DNA of 64,000 nt from Paenibacillus sp. J31TS4 (GTDB lineage: Bacteria; Bacillota; Bacilli; Paenibacillales; NBRC-103111), in NCBI RefSeq assembly GCF_018403265.1, contig NZ_BOSI01000001.1, positions 372,001-436,000 of the forward strand, in the 5' to 3' direction. Below the pieces are notes generated by a model. That model saw only the letters and a list, made by a program, of their open reading frames with translations, was not told the origin of the DNA and made no database searches. The position numbers and the translations under genes were made by a program. Of this stretch, positions 38,925 through 47,723 are shown piece after piece (the stretch's first letter is position 1; each line of letters opens with the position of its first letter).

Positions 38925-39819
38925 TACGACAACCGAATCGCATACCCCGGCCTCTCCGGGCATGTCCCCCTTTCCTCCCTACCCTCCCCAGCACCAGTCC
39001 GATCAGCCGGGCATGGAATCGCTGATGGAGCCAAGACCCGTCTACGACAATCCGGCTTACAAAGGAAGCGGCAAATTAACCGGCAAAGTCGCGGTCATCA
39101 CCGGCGGTGACAGCGGACAGGGACGGGCCATTGCGGTGGCTTTCGCCAAGGAAGGCGCCGATGTCGTCATCGTCTACTTGAACGAGCATGCCGACGCGGA
39201 AGAAACGAAGCAGGCGGTGGAGCAAACCGGCAGACGGTGTCTCGCGATCGCTGGCGATATCGGGAGCGAGCCGTTTTGCCAGCAGATCGTCGAGCAGACG
39301 ATCGCGCAGTTCGGCAAGCTCAACATTTTGGTGAACAACGCTGCGGAACAGCATGTTCAGAACGGCCTCCAGAACATTCCGTCCGAACAAATGGAAAAGA
39401 CGTTCCGCACCAACTTCTTCTCGATGTTTTACTTGACCAAAGCGGCCCTCGCGCATATGCAGCGGGGAGATACGATCGTGAATGCGTCATCGCTCACTGC
39501 CTACGAAGGCAATGAGCAGCTGATCGACTACTCCGCTACGAAAGGCGCGATCGTCGCGTTCACCCGTTCCTTGTCAAAATCGCTGCAGAGCCGCGGCATT
39601 CGGGTCAACGGTGTCGTCCCGGGAACCATCTGGACGCCGCTCATCCCGGCTTCCTTTCCGGCGGAGCAAGTAGCGCAGTGGGGAGCGAAGACGCCGATGA
39701 AACGGGCAGGCCAGCCGTATGAAATAGCTCCGGCTTATGTTTACTTGGCCTCCGACGATTCCTCCTACGTCTCCGGGCAGTTTATTCACGTGACGGGCGG
39801 CGTCATTATGAACGGATGA
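38917..39819 (+). CDS. General-stress-type short-chain dehydrogenase (YdaD/YhdF-like)
   Basis: 300 residues. ATG 38917 lies within the stop region of the TPP-enzyme gene, so the two are translationally coupled; GAGGAG is upstream. A Pro-rich head of about 50 residues (PFPPYPPQHQSDQPGMESLM) is typical of the YdaD/YhdF group. It is followed by an SDR fold: cofactor loop TGGDSGQGRAIA (usually GIGRA), NNAAEQH, and active-site Ser/Tyr/Lys in VNASSLTAYEGNEQLIDYSATKG. In Bacillus subtilis ydaD and ydaP belong to the SigB general stress set, which fits this pairing; control here is not demonstrated. Confidence 0.9.
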   Translation: MANTTTESHTPASPGMSPFPPYPPQHQSDQPGMESLMEPRPVYDNPAYKGSGKLTGKVAVITGGDSGQGRAIAVAFAKEGADVVIVYLNEHADAEETKQAVEQTGRRCLAIAGDIGSEPFCQQIVEQTIAQFGKLNILVNNAAEQHVQNGLQNIPSEQMEKTFRTNFFSMFYLTKAALAHMQRGDTIVNASSLTAYEGNEQLIDYSATKGAIVAFTRSLSKSLQSRGIRVNGVVPGTIWTPLIPASFPAEQVAQWGAKTPMKRAGQPYEIAPAYVYLASDDSSYVSGQFIHVTGGVIMNG

Positions 39820-39902
39820 CCGAGGACTCCCGTTACTCCAGACGATACGAGAACAGACCAAACAGGCAGGCCGTCGGCTGCCTTCGTTGACTAGGCGCGA
39901 CA

Positions 39903-40022
39903 CTACCCTTTGACCGCTCCCGTGACGAGCCCTTTTACAAAATAGCGCTGGAAGCTGAAAAACAGCACGAGAACCGGGAATAGCGCGAGGCTGATGCCGC
40001 CGAACAAAAGACTCAGATCCGC
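39903..40022 (-). pseudogene. C-terminal remnant of a carbohydrate ABC transporter permease
   Basis: The last 39 codons before the stop read LSLLFGGISLALFPVLVLFF then SFQRYFVKGLVTGAVKG. This is the standard last helix and tail of MalG/UgpE-type permeases. The sequence upstream in the same frame (to 40301) is unrelated and lies inside the VTT gene, so only the 3' end of a lost permease gene remains. Confidence 0.75.
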
Positions 40023-40073
40023 CCTGTTGTATAACATACAAACGGCCCGGCTGCACAGTTTCCGGCAGCACAA

Positions 40074-40107
40074 AAAAGCCGCTCTGCCACGATTTGTGGA
40101 CAGAACG
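40074..40107 (-). terminator. Terminator of VTT gene
   Basis: GCCGTTCTG/CAGAGCGGC-type stem (one mismatch) with inner CCAC/GTGG pairing, followed on the minus strand by TTTTTTGTG. Confidence 0.75.
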
Positions 40108-40110
40108 GCC

Positions 40111-40755
40111 TTACTCCGCTTCCTCGGCGGGAGAAGGAGCTCTCCTACGGTACCAGCGATAAGCGAAAAACCCTGCAGCGACGAGCAGCGTGTATAGCAG
40201 AACGGTTCGACCGGCACCGAACAAGTCGGCTGTCGCCTGCTCGCCAACCAGCGCAAAAGTGAACATGACGGGGAGCTTTCCGAGGCAGGTGGCCAAAGCA
40301 AAGACCCCGATCTTCATGCGGCTCAAGGCCGCAGCGGCGTTGACGGCCTGCGCCGGAACGAATGGAAGCAGCCGGGCGGTGAGCACCGCCCAAAAAGCGT
40401 TGGTTTCCATAACGCACAGGAAGCGGTCCGCTCGTCTGGAGCGGCTAATCCAGCGCCGCCCCTGTTCCCGGAACGCCAGCCGGACGATCAGGAACAGAAT
40501 GATGGCCGCCAGCGTCGAGCAGGCAACATTAAGAAGTCCGCCCGCCACTGCTCCGTACCGTGCTCCTATTAGTCCGGCGATAATGCCATAGGGAATCGCC
40601 GGCACGAGTGCGAAGAGGACGGCCGCTCCGGCTAGCCAGATGAACGTGCTGCCTGTGACGTCCGCCTGCAGCCAGTCCAGAATCGGCATCTTGTACATCC
40701 AGATGACGCCGATGCTGATCACGTACAGCAAGAGACCTATCCATTTGGTGACCAT
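40111..40755 (-). CDS. TVP38/TMEM64 (VTT-domain) membrane protein
   Basis: 214 residues, about five or six membrane segments. The VTT/SNARE-associated core is visible: PAIPYGIIAGLIGARYGAV, LLNVACSTLAAIILFL, and the re-entrant block ARLLPFVPAQAVNAAAALSRM. Family members are linked to lipid scrambling or alkylphosphonate-tolerance phenotypes; no substrate can be named. The C-terminus is a basic cytoplasmic tail (RWYRRRAPSPAEEAE). It has its own terminator. Confidence 0.85.
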   Translation of the reverse strand: MVTKWIGLLLYVISIGVIWMYKMPILDWLQADVTGSTFIWLAGAAVLFALVPAIPYGIIAGLIGARYGAVAGGLLNVACSTLAAIILFLIVRLAFREQGRRWISRSRRADRFLCVMETNAFWAVLTARLLPFVPAQAVNAAAALSRMKIGVFALATCLGKLPVMFTFALVGEQATADLFGAGRTVLLYTLLVAAGFFAYRWYRRRAPSPAEEAE

Positions 40756-40804
40756 TCCGACTTCCTTTCTTCTGCATGGAGTTCTCTCGCGTGAAGCCGG
40801 GACG

Positions 40805-41272
40805 CTAACGGTTTACGTGTGCGTCGGGAGCCTTGTCCGCCACCAAGTTGAGGAGGACGTTGTGCTCAAGCAGAGCCTTCAGTCCGCACAGCACCATGGT
40901 GTAGCCTCCCATTGCATCCAGTGCTTGCTGCCCGGCCTCTTCCTGCGAGCCCGGGAACCCTGTGTTCGTAATCGTGACGAACGTCTCCTGCTCGCTGCGC
41001 GGAACAAATCGCCATTCGACCGTTGTTCCATCCGAGCAGTGAACCAGGATGCGTTCGTTAGGCTCTAATGTATGGACAAAGACTGTGTCCTGGACGCCGT
41101 ACATCTCCCATTCCCATAGAATCGATGTTCCTTCCTCCAGCCGTCCGCTGCTCCGGGTAAACCAAAATTTGGTCGTGACGGTCGGATCCACGAACGCTTC
41201 ATAGACTTCATGTACCGGTCTGCGGATGAGCATTTCCGTCTTCACAACAGGTCCTTGCTCTTCTGCTTTCAT
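40805..41272 (-). CDS. SRPBCC/AHSA1-family protein
   Basis: 155 residues from the ATG correctly spaced from AGAAGGAGAG; an in-frame ATG 12 codons earlier has no site. It has the helix-grip START-like fold of activator-of-Hsp90-type proteins: TEMLIRRPVHEVYEAFVDPT, TKFWFTRSSGRLEEGTSILWEWE, and a C-terminal long helix TMVLCGLKALLEHN. Such proteins bind hydrophobic ligands; function is unassigned. Confidence 0.85.
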   Translation of the reverse strand: MKAEEQGPVVKTEMLIRRPVHEVYEAFVDPTVTTKFWFTRSSGRLEEGTSILWEWEMYGVQDTVFVHTLEPNERILVHCSDGTTVEWRFVPRSEQETFVTITNTGFPGSQEEAGQQALDAMGGYTMVLCGLKALLEHNVLLNLVADKAPDAHVNR

Positions 41273-41401
41273 AGGATCACTCTCCTTCTCTACATGTAGG
41301 CTATCCATAGATTAACACAGGGAATGAGCGGCTTGCTTCTCTCCTTTTGCTCGATCGGATACAGACGGCATGGAAGGATCGGTATTTGCATGGCGGCGGC
41401 C

Positions 41402-41941
41402 TTACAACTGCTTGATCAGGCTGACCCGTATGACGTCATCCCATATGGGGCCGCGCCTGACCTCCACATAGCCCAGCTTCCTGTTCAGCTCCAGGACATG
41501 CTCATTTCGCTCCTCCGTATGCGTGTAGACAACATTCACCTGACGCCGAAGCGCTTCCTGTTCGAGCTCAAGCTTGAGACGGGTAGCGATTCCAGTCCGG
41601 CGGCAGCATGGGTCGACCCACAGGTTGAAGACTTCCAGGAACCGGCCGTCCTTCTGGAACAGGCCGCGGTCCAATTCGTGGAAGATCGTTTTCCAATCGG
41701 GAGGATAGATCGTATCCCGGTTCGATTCGGAGAACAGGATTGCTCCCCTCCGCTCCCCGTTCGTCTCATAGATGAATGCCCCCCGATTGTCCTCGGTAAC
41801 AAATCTGGCAATCTTCCTCCGATGCTGGTCAAGGTCCTCGTTCATCAGCATCGTTTCTTGCGTTAACGTGAGGCCTTCGTTTTTCCGGTCGATCTGAATT
41901 AAAAATTCGAGGTCCCGGGTTGTGGCTTTTCGAATCAGCAT
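41402..41941 (-). CDS. GNAT-family N-acetyltransferase
   Basis: 179 residues from ATG 41941 with GGAGG 5 bp upstream (a GTG at 41947 overlaps it). Acetyl-CoA-dependent transferase fold: MLIRKATTRDLEFLIQI, the beta4-beta5 region FNLWVDPCCRRTGIATRLKLE carrying the R/Q-x-x-G-x-G/A pyrophosphate loop (RRTGIA), and NRKLGYVEVRRG. The substrate is unknown. It is divergent from the PH-domain gene. Confidence 0.88.
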   Translation of the reverse strand: MLIRKATTRDLEFLIQIDRKNEGLTLTQETMLMNEDLDQHRRKIARFVTEDNRGAFIYETNGERRGAILFSESNRDTIYPPDWKTIFHELDRGLFQKDGRFLEVFNLWVDPCCRRTGIATRLKLELEQEALRRQVNVVYTHTEERNEHVLELNRKLGYVEVRRGPIWDDVIRVSLIKQL

Positions 41942-42068
41942 GCTCACCTCCGTGCCGACATACTTTAATTAAGTGGGAATACTTTGGAAAGGATCCGATT
42001 CCTATTCCTGTAGATGGGTAAGGGACAGTAGAGCGCATAGGAAAAATGGAAAAAGGAGAGGGTACGTC

Positions 42069-42494
42069 ATGCCTTTATTAAGCGGCCTGTTCGGAAATTA
42101 TTCGGAGGTCCCCGTTCAAGAACTGCAGCAGCAATACGGCACTTTTTTGATGCCCGAAGAAACCATTCAAATGGGCTTCAAGCTGGTTCGGGACTCCTTT
42201 ATCTTTACCGATGAACGGCTAATCCTCATCGATCACCAAGGAGTAACCGGCAAGAAAACAAGAATCGCTTCGATTGATCTGAGCTCCATCTACGAGGTGA
42301 CCATGGAAACAGCCGGGACCGGTCTGGACGATAGCGAAATAACCATTCACTACATCACATCTCCCTATTTCAAAGCGAACAACCTTCAGACCGCAACCTA
42401 TAAGTTTGAGTTTGGCAAAAAATTCAATGTAAAGCCGGTTTACATCGCGTTCCTTACTCTCGCAACGGAGAATCGAAAGCGGCTGAATGGTTAA
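42069..42494 (+). CDS. Bacterial PH-domain protein (DUF1696-like)
   Basis: 141 residues from the ATG after AAAAAGGAGAGG. A single bacterial pleckstrin-homology domain is predicted (MPLLSGLFGNYSEV, FKLVRDSFIFTDERLILIDHQGVTGKK, ITIHYITSP). Cytoplasmic, with no signal or membrane segments. The biological role of the family is not established. Confidence 0.82.
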   Translation: MPLLSGLFGNYSEVPVQELQQQYGTFLMPEETIQMGFKLVRDSFIFTDERLILIDHQGVTGKKTRIASIDLSSIYEVTMETAGTGLDDSEITIHYITSPYFKANNLQTATYKFEFGKKFNVKPVYIAFLTLATENRKRLNG

Positions 42495-42497
42495 AAT

Positions 42498-43058
42498 TCA
42501 CCTCTCGTTCACCCAATTAGGGATATGCGCGCCGAAATAGCTGCCGATCTTCTGTACTTCTTTCATGACGTTCTTGATCTTGTCCTCGTCCAGGAACCAA
42601 TTGTCCCTGCCAATCTGGCGGTTGTCCATGACCGGGGAAACCATGAACTTGATCTCCCGGGGAAAGACCGTCTGATAAGTCATGAGCGCCCGTCTTGCAT
42701 GCTGCGTTTTGCAGACGAGGATGACGCGCATCACCTTGAGATCCAGAGCTTCGATCACTTTCCATGAATTTCGCGCATTGTCAAACGTATTCTGCGCCTC
42801 GTCTTCCTTCAGAATGGCCTCCTCCGGCACGCCCAGATCCAGACCGATTCTTCTCAAATACTGCCATTCCAGCTCCCCCAGCTTTGGATTGCTGCCTCCC
42901 GAAGGGAGAATCCAAGGTGCCATCCCTTGATGATACAGGGCAGCGGCTCGTTCCATCTGCTGGGGGTGACTGCCGCCCGGCACCAGAATCACATCGGCCG
43001 GTTCCAAGTCCGTCTCCACAAAGATCATATCCGTTATACAGCGAAAGGGAGAATCCAT
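42498..43058 (-). CDS. YdcF/DUF218-family protein
   Basis: 186 residues. It matches the ElyC/SanA/YdcF family: ADVILVPGGSHPQQMERAAALY near the start, the acidic TxxNA-like motif in EDEAQNTFDNARNSW, and VILVCKTQHARRALMTYQ. There is no N-terminal membrane anchor, so it is probably cytoplasmic, unlike SanA. It is convergent with the PH-domain gene with 3 bp between stops. Function unknown. Confidence 0.82.
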   Translation of the reverse strand: MDSPFRCITDMIFVETDLEPADVILVPGGSHPQQMERAAALYHQGMAPWILPSGGSNPKLGELEWQYLRRIGLDLGVPEEAILKEDEAQNTFDNARNSWKVIEALDLKVMRVILVCKTQHARRALMTYQTVFPREIKFMVSPVMDNRQIGRDNWFLDEDKIKNVMKEVQKIGSYFGAHIPNWVNER

Positions 43059-43226
43059 CCTTATCCTCTTTCCTACTATTTGTTTGCTGTTCAGCGAGCA
43101 AAGTGCTGGCCCGTTAAGAGGAGCCTAGACCGGCCAGGACTGGCGTCCTACTGTTTCGGGTCCTTTGATTTCCATGAGAATCTCCGATCTTCTCGCCTCC
43201 CGCCAGACGATCGGCTGCCCCGGTGT

Positions 43227-43370
43227 CTAAGCTGCCCGTTCTTCCTCGTCACGAATCGGAATTCGTTTTTCTTTCCCGTCCTGCTTCTGCACGAGGAGTC
43301 CATCCTCGTCGATCCGCAAAACCTTTCCCACCAGCTCCACTTCGTCCTTCTTCACTAGGTCCAGCAGCAG
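43227..43370 (-). CDS. Possible small protein with non-ATG start
   Basis: A short frame runs to a stop at 43227 and reads LVKKDEVELVGKVLRIDE, then DGLLVQKQDGKEKRIPIRDE and ERAA. AGGAGGG lies upstream at 43376-43382. The best-spaced start would be a CTG at 43370 (48 residues counting from it); a GTG at 43355 is also in frame but 20 bp from the ribosome site. Charged and beta-like; no family recognised. Confidence 0.4.
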   Translation of the reverse strand: MLLDLVKKDEVELVGKVLRIDEDGLLVQKQDGKEKRIPIRDEEERAA

Positions 43371-43400
43371 AACAACCCTCCTACATTGGCAGCGCGAAGA

Positions 43401-43871
43401 TCAGGGAGTTTCTCTTTCTTGCTCCTGATGCCACGCTTCTCTCAATTCGTTCGTCATTTCGTCCACTAATTCGGGGCGGCCATGGAATTGGGCAGGAGTG
43501 TTCTGATAGAGCTCGATCCGCCAGACACCCTCCTTCTTAATCGCCACTATTGTATGGTGGGTGTTCACGTTCGGATTCAGATCGGATTGTCCAGGAGGGA
43601 TCATGCCGGCAATGGACCTCAGAATGGCGACGCGGCCATCATGCACCCGGACGCTCCTGATTTTGCTTACATAGGGGGCCGTAGGATGATGCTCGAATAT
43701 CGGCTGAAGATGAGCGAAAATGTCTTGACGTCCGACCGATGAGCTCCCGTCAAAGCCAATACTCTCCCCATCTTCCGTAAAAAGCTCCGCCATCGCCCCC
43801 GCATCCCGGTCATTCCATGCTTGCAGCAATTGCCGGTACAAGGAAATGATTTCGCGTTCGTCCGTGTTCAT
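43401..43871 (-). CDS. SnoaL-like/DUF4440 (SgcJ/EcaC-type) protein
   Basis: 156 residues from the ATG after GGGAGG. A cone-shaped alpha+beta NTF2-like fold is indicated by REIISLYRQLLQAWNDRDAGAMAELFTEDGESIGFDG and by HTIVAIKKEGVWRIELYQNTP. Members are small-molecule isomerases, hydrolases or of unknown role. Monocistronic. Confidence 0.85.
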   Translation of the reverse strand: MNTDEREIISLYRQLLQAWNDRDAGAMAELFTEDGESIGFDGSSSVGRQDIFAHLQPIFEHHPTAPYVSKIRSVRVHDGRVAILRSIAGMIPPGQSDLNPNVNTHHTIVAIKKEGVWRIELYQNTPAQFHGRPELVDEMTNELREAWHQEQERETP

Positions 43872-43974
43872 CGTTTGACCTCCCAAGTCTCTTAGTCACC
43901 TTAAGAATGGGGTGTGTTTCCCTGTTCCCCATCCGTCTTCCTTCTAGTTCAGCTTCCATATATCATACCCGATG

Positions 43975-44340
43975 TTAGCGGTACAGCCTGACGATCTCTT
44001 TCGCTTCAAGCGTTCGATTGGTTTCGTTAATCTCCATCGGCGCCATCAATTCGATTCGAATGGAATCGCCAACCTTCAACTCGTCTCTAGAGATAGGTTT
44101 GTTCTCACCGGTCGTGATCGAGGTATCGTCGGTAATCTTGACGGCACATAGGTAACCTATGGCATTAATAGGGCCTCTCTTGTGCCGGTTAACTTCCTCG
44201 GAGCAATTGACGTTCAGCCGTTCCGTATCGATCGACGCGATGCTTGTGATTACGGTTTGGACAGCCGTATTCTTGGAGCATCCTGTCAGCGTGACACAGA
44301 AGATTGCAGCGGCAAGCAGGGCTCTCTTGCTTCCATTCAT
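43975..44340 (-). CDS. Small hypothetical lipoprotein
   Basis: 121 residues with a lipoprotein signal peptide and lipobox LTGC (Cys21). The mature part is a small beta-rich domain with a repeated strand pattern (VKITDDTSITTGENKPIS, KVGDSIRIELMAPMEI). It resembles OB-like DUF3221-type domains only loosely; not assigned. Start supported by GAGGAGAACC upstream. Anchored outside the membrane. Confidence 0.75.
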   Translation of the reverse strand: MNGSKRALLAAAIFCVTLTGCSKNTAVQTVITSIASIDTERLNVNCSEEVNRHKRGPINAIGYLCAVKITDDTSITTGENKPISRDELKVGDSIRIELMAPMEINETNRTLEAKEIVRLYR

Positions 44341-44550
44341 TTGCGGGTTCTCCTCATTTCAATAAAAACTTGAAAGCATAATAAGCTCATTATCCTTCCA
44401 CTTTTCGAGCAAATGTCTTTTTGATGGGCTCGGAAAGATAAAAGAAGGGCAGAACAAGCGCTATATAACTCGCCGTTCGGGTAAGATTTTTTTATCTAAT
44501 TGTTCGTTTTACCTAATATAGCATCGTTTCAAATATATGGTAACAAAAAA

Positions 44551-44577
44551 ACTACCCGGACCACATTGGTCCAGGCA
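44551..44577 (-). terminator. Terminator of guanine deaminase gene
   Basis: CTACCCGGACCA/GGTCCAGGCAG imperfect stem with loop CATT, followed on the minus strand by TTTTTTTG. Confidence 0.8.
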
Positions 44578-44604
44578 GCCACATAGCCATGCTTGGTCGG
44601 ATGC

Positions 44605-45093
44605 TCATGTATGTTCTCCATCCGCTCGGGCTTGGCGTTCTTTCCATACTCGAAACGGCTCCAGCTTGCGATCCGAGTCCATCTTCCGCATGGGGATCGA
44701 CCGCTTCTCAAGCGGACCCGCCATATCTGCATAAAAGGAATGGAGAGGATCCCCGAAGCCGGCGCCATCGGCTGCGTCCGCTTTGCCGCACGCATAGTAG
44801 ACCGCTCCGAGCTTCGCCCAATAGATGGCGCCCATGCACATCGGACACGGCTCCCCACTCGCATACAGCTCGCAATCCGACAAGTCCGGTGTCTCCAGCG
44901 TCCGGCACGCCTCCCGGATCGCCAGCAGCTCGGCGTGTGCGCTCGGGTCGTGGCTTTGATGGGTGCAGTTGATGCCGCTTCCTACCACCCGGTCTCCACG
45001 GACGACGAGTGCCGCGAACGGATCCTCTCCTCTCTCCACATTGTCTACAGCCATTTGAATGACACGTTCGATCCAACGCTTGTCTGCATTCAT
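44605..45093 (-). CDS. guaD: Guanine deaminase (GuaD-like cytidine/deoxycytidylate deaminase fold)
   Basis: 162 residues from ATG 45093 behind GAGGAGG; the longer frame lacks a site. The zinc-dependent deaminase motifs are intact: His53-Ala-Glu55 in DPSAHAELLAI and Cys83-x2-Cys86 in SGEPCPMCMGAIYWA. The C-terminal block (GAGFGDPLHSFYADM to PFRVWKE) follows the pattern of bacillar GuaD, which converts guanine to xanthine. A tRNA adenosine deaminase is less likely given this tail. It has its own terminator. Confidence 0.88.
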   Translation of the reverse strand: MNADKRWIERVIQMAVDNVERGEDPFAALVVRGDRVVGSGINCTHQSHDPSAHAELLAIREACRTLETPDLSDCELYASGEPCPMCMGAIYWAKLGAVYYACGKADAADGAGFGDPLHSFYADMAGPLEKRSIPMRKMDSDRKLEPFRVWKERQARADGEHT

Positions 45094-45265
45094 GCCGCCG
45101 CCTCCTCTTGTCTCTCTCCCCTTCATCTGCTCAAGTCAATCATAGCCGGAATCGCAGCCGATTCCCAGAGGTTGACGGCAATCCGGTTTCCAGGCTTTAG
45201 ACCGCGTCCACGGAAGCCCCGTCGTAGATGTAAGGAAGAGAATACTAATTTACCGCCTGCGATGA

Positions 45266-46516
45266 CTACCCGGTTTCCTGCTGCTTCGTGACTCCCTCTT
45301 TCAGCTTGAATAGAGGGATCAGCAGAAGCATGCTGACGACGAACAAAAGGCCCGCGCTTTCGTAGATCGGCACGAGACCGAACCCGTTCTTCAGCCAGCC
45401 GGCCAGGCTCATCGTCACCACCATCGTCCCCGTGAAGACCGGATTCAACACCCCATTGACCCGTCCGATGTACGCCTCCTCGGTTCCTTTGAGGATAAGT
45501 GTGTTCAAGCCGATATGGATGCAGGGGAACAACAGGCCGTTGAAAAACTGCATGACCAGCGAGAAGGCCAGGCTGGTCGACAGCCCGATGCAGACGGCGG
45601 ACACGCCGGTTGCCAGCAGTCCGATGGCCAGCAGCTTTTGCGGCGACAGGCTCTTTGCCCATCCCATGACCAGGACTCCGCCGATCAGCATGGCCGCACC
45701 GTTCGTAACCAGAAACCATTGGAGGTTGTCCTTCGGCAGGCCGAGCCGTTCGACGACGATGAAGACGCCGAGCGGCTGCAGGAGGCCCATGCCGAGCCCC
45801 GCCGCGGCATAGACGCCGCCCATCGTCCGCAGCACCGAACGGGACCAGACGTAACGAAGCCCTTCCTGAAGCTCCTGCCAGACGCTTGTGCCCGCCTTCT
45901 GCTTCTCCGTCTGCTCGCTCTCCGGCAAAAAGGTAAGCGTGCCCGCGGACAACAAGAACGCGGCCGTCATGACGCCGATCGCGGTCTGGATGCCGAACGA
46001 CTCGTACACGAACGTACCGAGCATTGGGCCGATAATCATGAACAGCGCCATGGTCGTCTGAAACATCGCCATGCCAGATTGCAGCTGCTCCGGCGGCACG
46101 TGCTGCTTGAACAGCTTGAGGGCGGACGGCTGAGAAAATTGCGACAGGATGGCGGAGATGAGGGTTGCAAAGAAAATCGCTTTCCAGCTGGCGAACAGGA
46201 ACGCGAGCAGGACGGCGCCGACGGACGTGGCGCTCAGCAGGTCGCACCAGATCATCGTGCGCTTGGGGCGCCATCGGTCCGCGAACGTCCCGCCTATAAG
46301 AGAAAACACAAAAATCGGTGCATATTCCGCCACGGAGATCAGAGAGACGGCCTTCGCATCCTGGCCGGTCTTCTCCAAGACGTACATTAGGATCGCAAAA
46401 TTGCGCACCCATATCCCCGTATGCAAAAAGACAGAGGACAAAACGATAAGTTGAACAAACCGGTTGCTTAAAATCCCTGCCGGTTTGGCTGGCTGCCCGT
46501 TCAGCAAGGGCGTCAC
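45266..46516 (-). CDS. MFS transporter (MFS_3/enterobactin-exporter-like group)
   Basis: About 416 residues and about 12 helices. The cytoplasmic loop motif after helix 2 reads GGTFADRWRPKRTM. Family blocks FSQPSALKLFKQHVPPEQL and NTLILKGTEEAYIGRVNG are typical of MFS_3-type efflux pumps. The substrate is unknown. The start is uncertain: GTG 46516 is only a few bases from AAGGGA, while TTG 46507 is better spaced. It follows a hairpin and is transcribed alone. Confidence 0.87.
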   Translation of the reverse strand: MTPLLNGQPAKPAGILSNRFVQLIVLSSVFLHTGIWVRNFAILMYVLEKTGQDAKAVSLISVAEYAPIFVFSLIGGTFADRWRPKRTMIWCDLLSATSVGAVLLAFLFASWKAIFFATLISAILSQFSQPSALKLFKQHVPPEQLQSGMAMFQTTMALFMIIGPMLGTFVYESFGIQTAIGVMTAAFLLSAGTLTFLPESEQTEKQKAGTSVWQELQEGLRYVWSRSVLRTMGGVYAAAGLGMGLLQPLGVFIVVERLGLPKDNLQWFLVTNGAAMLIGGVLVMGWAKSLSPQKLLAIGLLATGVSAVCIGLSTSLAFSLVMQFFNGLLFPCIHIGLNTLILKGTEEAYIGRVNGVLNPVFTGTMVVTMSLAGWLKNGFGLVPIYESAGLLFVVSMLLLIPLFKLKEGVTKQQETG

Positions 46517-46630
46517 TTCCCTTCTACATCTAGAATGCTGCTGGTTCCGTTCCTCACTGTACTATCCAATCCCGGTGGCGGAACAGGGAAAGTTTGAGTA
46601 AAACAAAGCTGGACAGATCTCACCAAAAAA

Positions 46631-46654
46631 CCTGCGTTCCTAGTGGAACGCAGG
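46631..46654 (-). terminator. Terminator of PadR/HAAS pair
   Basis: CCTGCGTTCC/GGAACGCAGG perfect stem with loop TAGT, followed on the minus strand by TTTTTTGG. Confidence 0.9.
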
Positions 46655-46682
46655 CTTGAAGCCGCTGGCGTTTCGAAAGGCA

Positions 46683-47723
46683 TCACGCTTGACGCTGTTT
46701 GACGGGCGGCGCGGGACGCCATGCTTTGTACAGAACGGTAATGGTATCCACAAGCACGATGATGACGAGAAACAAGAAGAACCGACTCGTTACCAACTGC
46801 CACGTGCTCTCTGCGCTCGCATACCCATCGCTGCCCGGCGTCACCATGCCGTACTGGACCAGGCCCTCGAGAAAATGAGCGTTCCAGACGGCGCCGTCCT
46901 GGAGCATAAGAGCGAATAGGCCTAGAGCGGCTGCGTTGACGAGCAGATGGACCACCGCCAGCTGCCACGTCCAGGTTCGTTTGATCAGCTTCAAGCTGTC
47001 TCTGCCGATCGCCAGAAGAGCGAGCAGCCAGATAAGCGGCAGGAAGCTTTGGATAACGGATTGCTCGAAGAACGGCACAATACCCCGCTGCTCCCCCGAA
47101 AGAAAATAGATGCCGAGCGCGTCCGTCTGCACCGTACAGACGACGAGGAAGAGGACGGTAAAGATTATACCCGCAACCGCGTCACACCGCTTGATGTCCT
47201 TCCTCTCAGCGGGAACGGGCGGCAGATCGGCCGGACTCCACGGTTTCTTCCCCCCCTTCCCCTGCCGAAGCGGTTTGCCCTCCTTGGCGACAGCGTATTC
47301 CAAGAAAGCGAACGTGAGCGTAACCCAGGTGAAGATCTGGAACGCGCCGCCGAGAAGCGACATGCCAAAATCGGCAAACAGTTCGTCGATGAGAGCCGGG
47401 CTGGTTAGGAACCGGATGAAGAACGAAACCGACAGCGCAATCGCAGTTGCCGCTGCGGAAATGCGAAGGATCGAGAGATAGATGGGAAAGAGCTCCGGGC
47501 CGATCAAATAGCGGGTACCCCCTCCGTACCGCGCCGCCAGCGCCCGCGGCTCTCCAAGCTCCCGTAGGACGGCATCCGCCGCCTCCTCCTTTGTCTCTCC
47601 CTGCTCCAACCGTACTTCCAGCATGTCTTCGATCAGTCCACGCAGCTCTTGCTCGATATCCGCCCTCTGCTTCTCGGGCAGCCGCCGGGTGACCGCATAG
47701 ATATAACGGCTAATGAGCTCCAT
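46683..47723 (-). CDS. HAAS-domain (permease prefix) membrane protein
   Basis: 346 residues from ATG 47723, which overlaps the end of the padR-type gene by 14 bp. The N-terminal HAAS/DUF1700-like helical domain (ISRYIYAVTRRLPEKQRADI, ELRGLIEDMLEVR, VLRELGEPRALAARYGG) couples to a PadR partner in many Bacillota. At least six membrane segments follow. The pair is expected to sense a membrane or cell-wall signal; the signal is unknown. Confidence 0.82.
   Translation of the reverse strand: MELISRYIYAVTRRLPEKQRADIEQELRGLIEDMLEVRLEQGETKEEAADAVLRELGEPRALAARYGGGTRYLIGPELFPIYLSILRISAAATAIALSVSFFIRFLTSPALIDELFADFGMSLLGGAFQIFTWVTLTFAFLEYAVAKEGKPLRQGKGGKKPWSPADLPPVPAERKDIKRCDAVAGIIFTVLFLVVCTVQTDALGIYFLSGEQRGIVPFFEQSVIQSFLPLIWLLALLAIGRDSLKLIKRTWTWQLAVVHLLVNAAALGLFALMLQDGAVWNAHFLEGLVQYGMVTPGSDGYASAESTWQLVTSRFFLFLVIIVLVDTITVLYKAWRPAPPVKQRQA

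Noticed and set aside
45123..46412. Leftward open frame of 429 codons overlapping the MFS gene
   Set aside because: Arg-rich, hydrophilic alternative frame of a clear 12-helix transporter.
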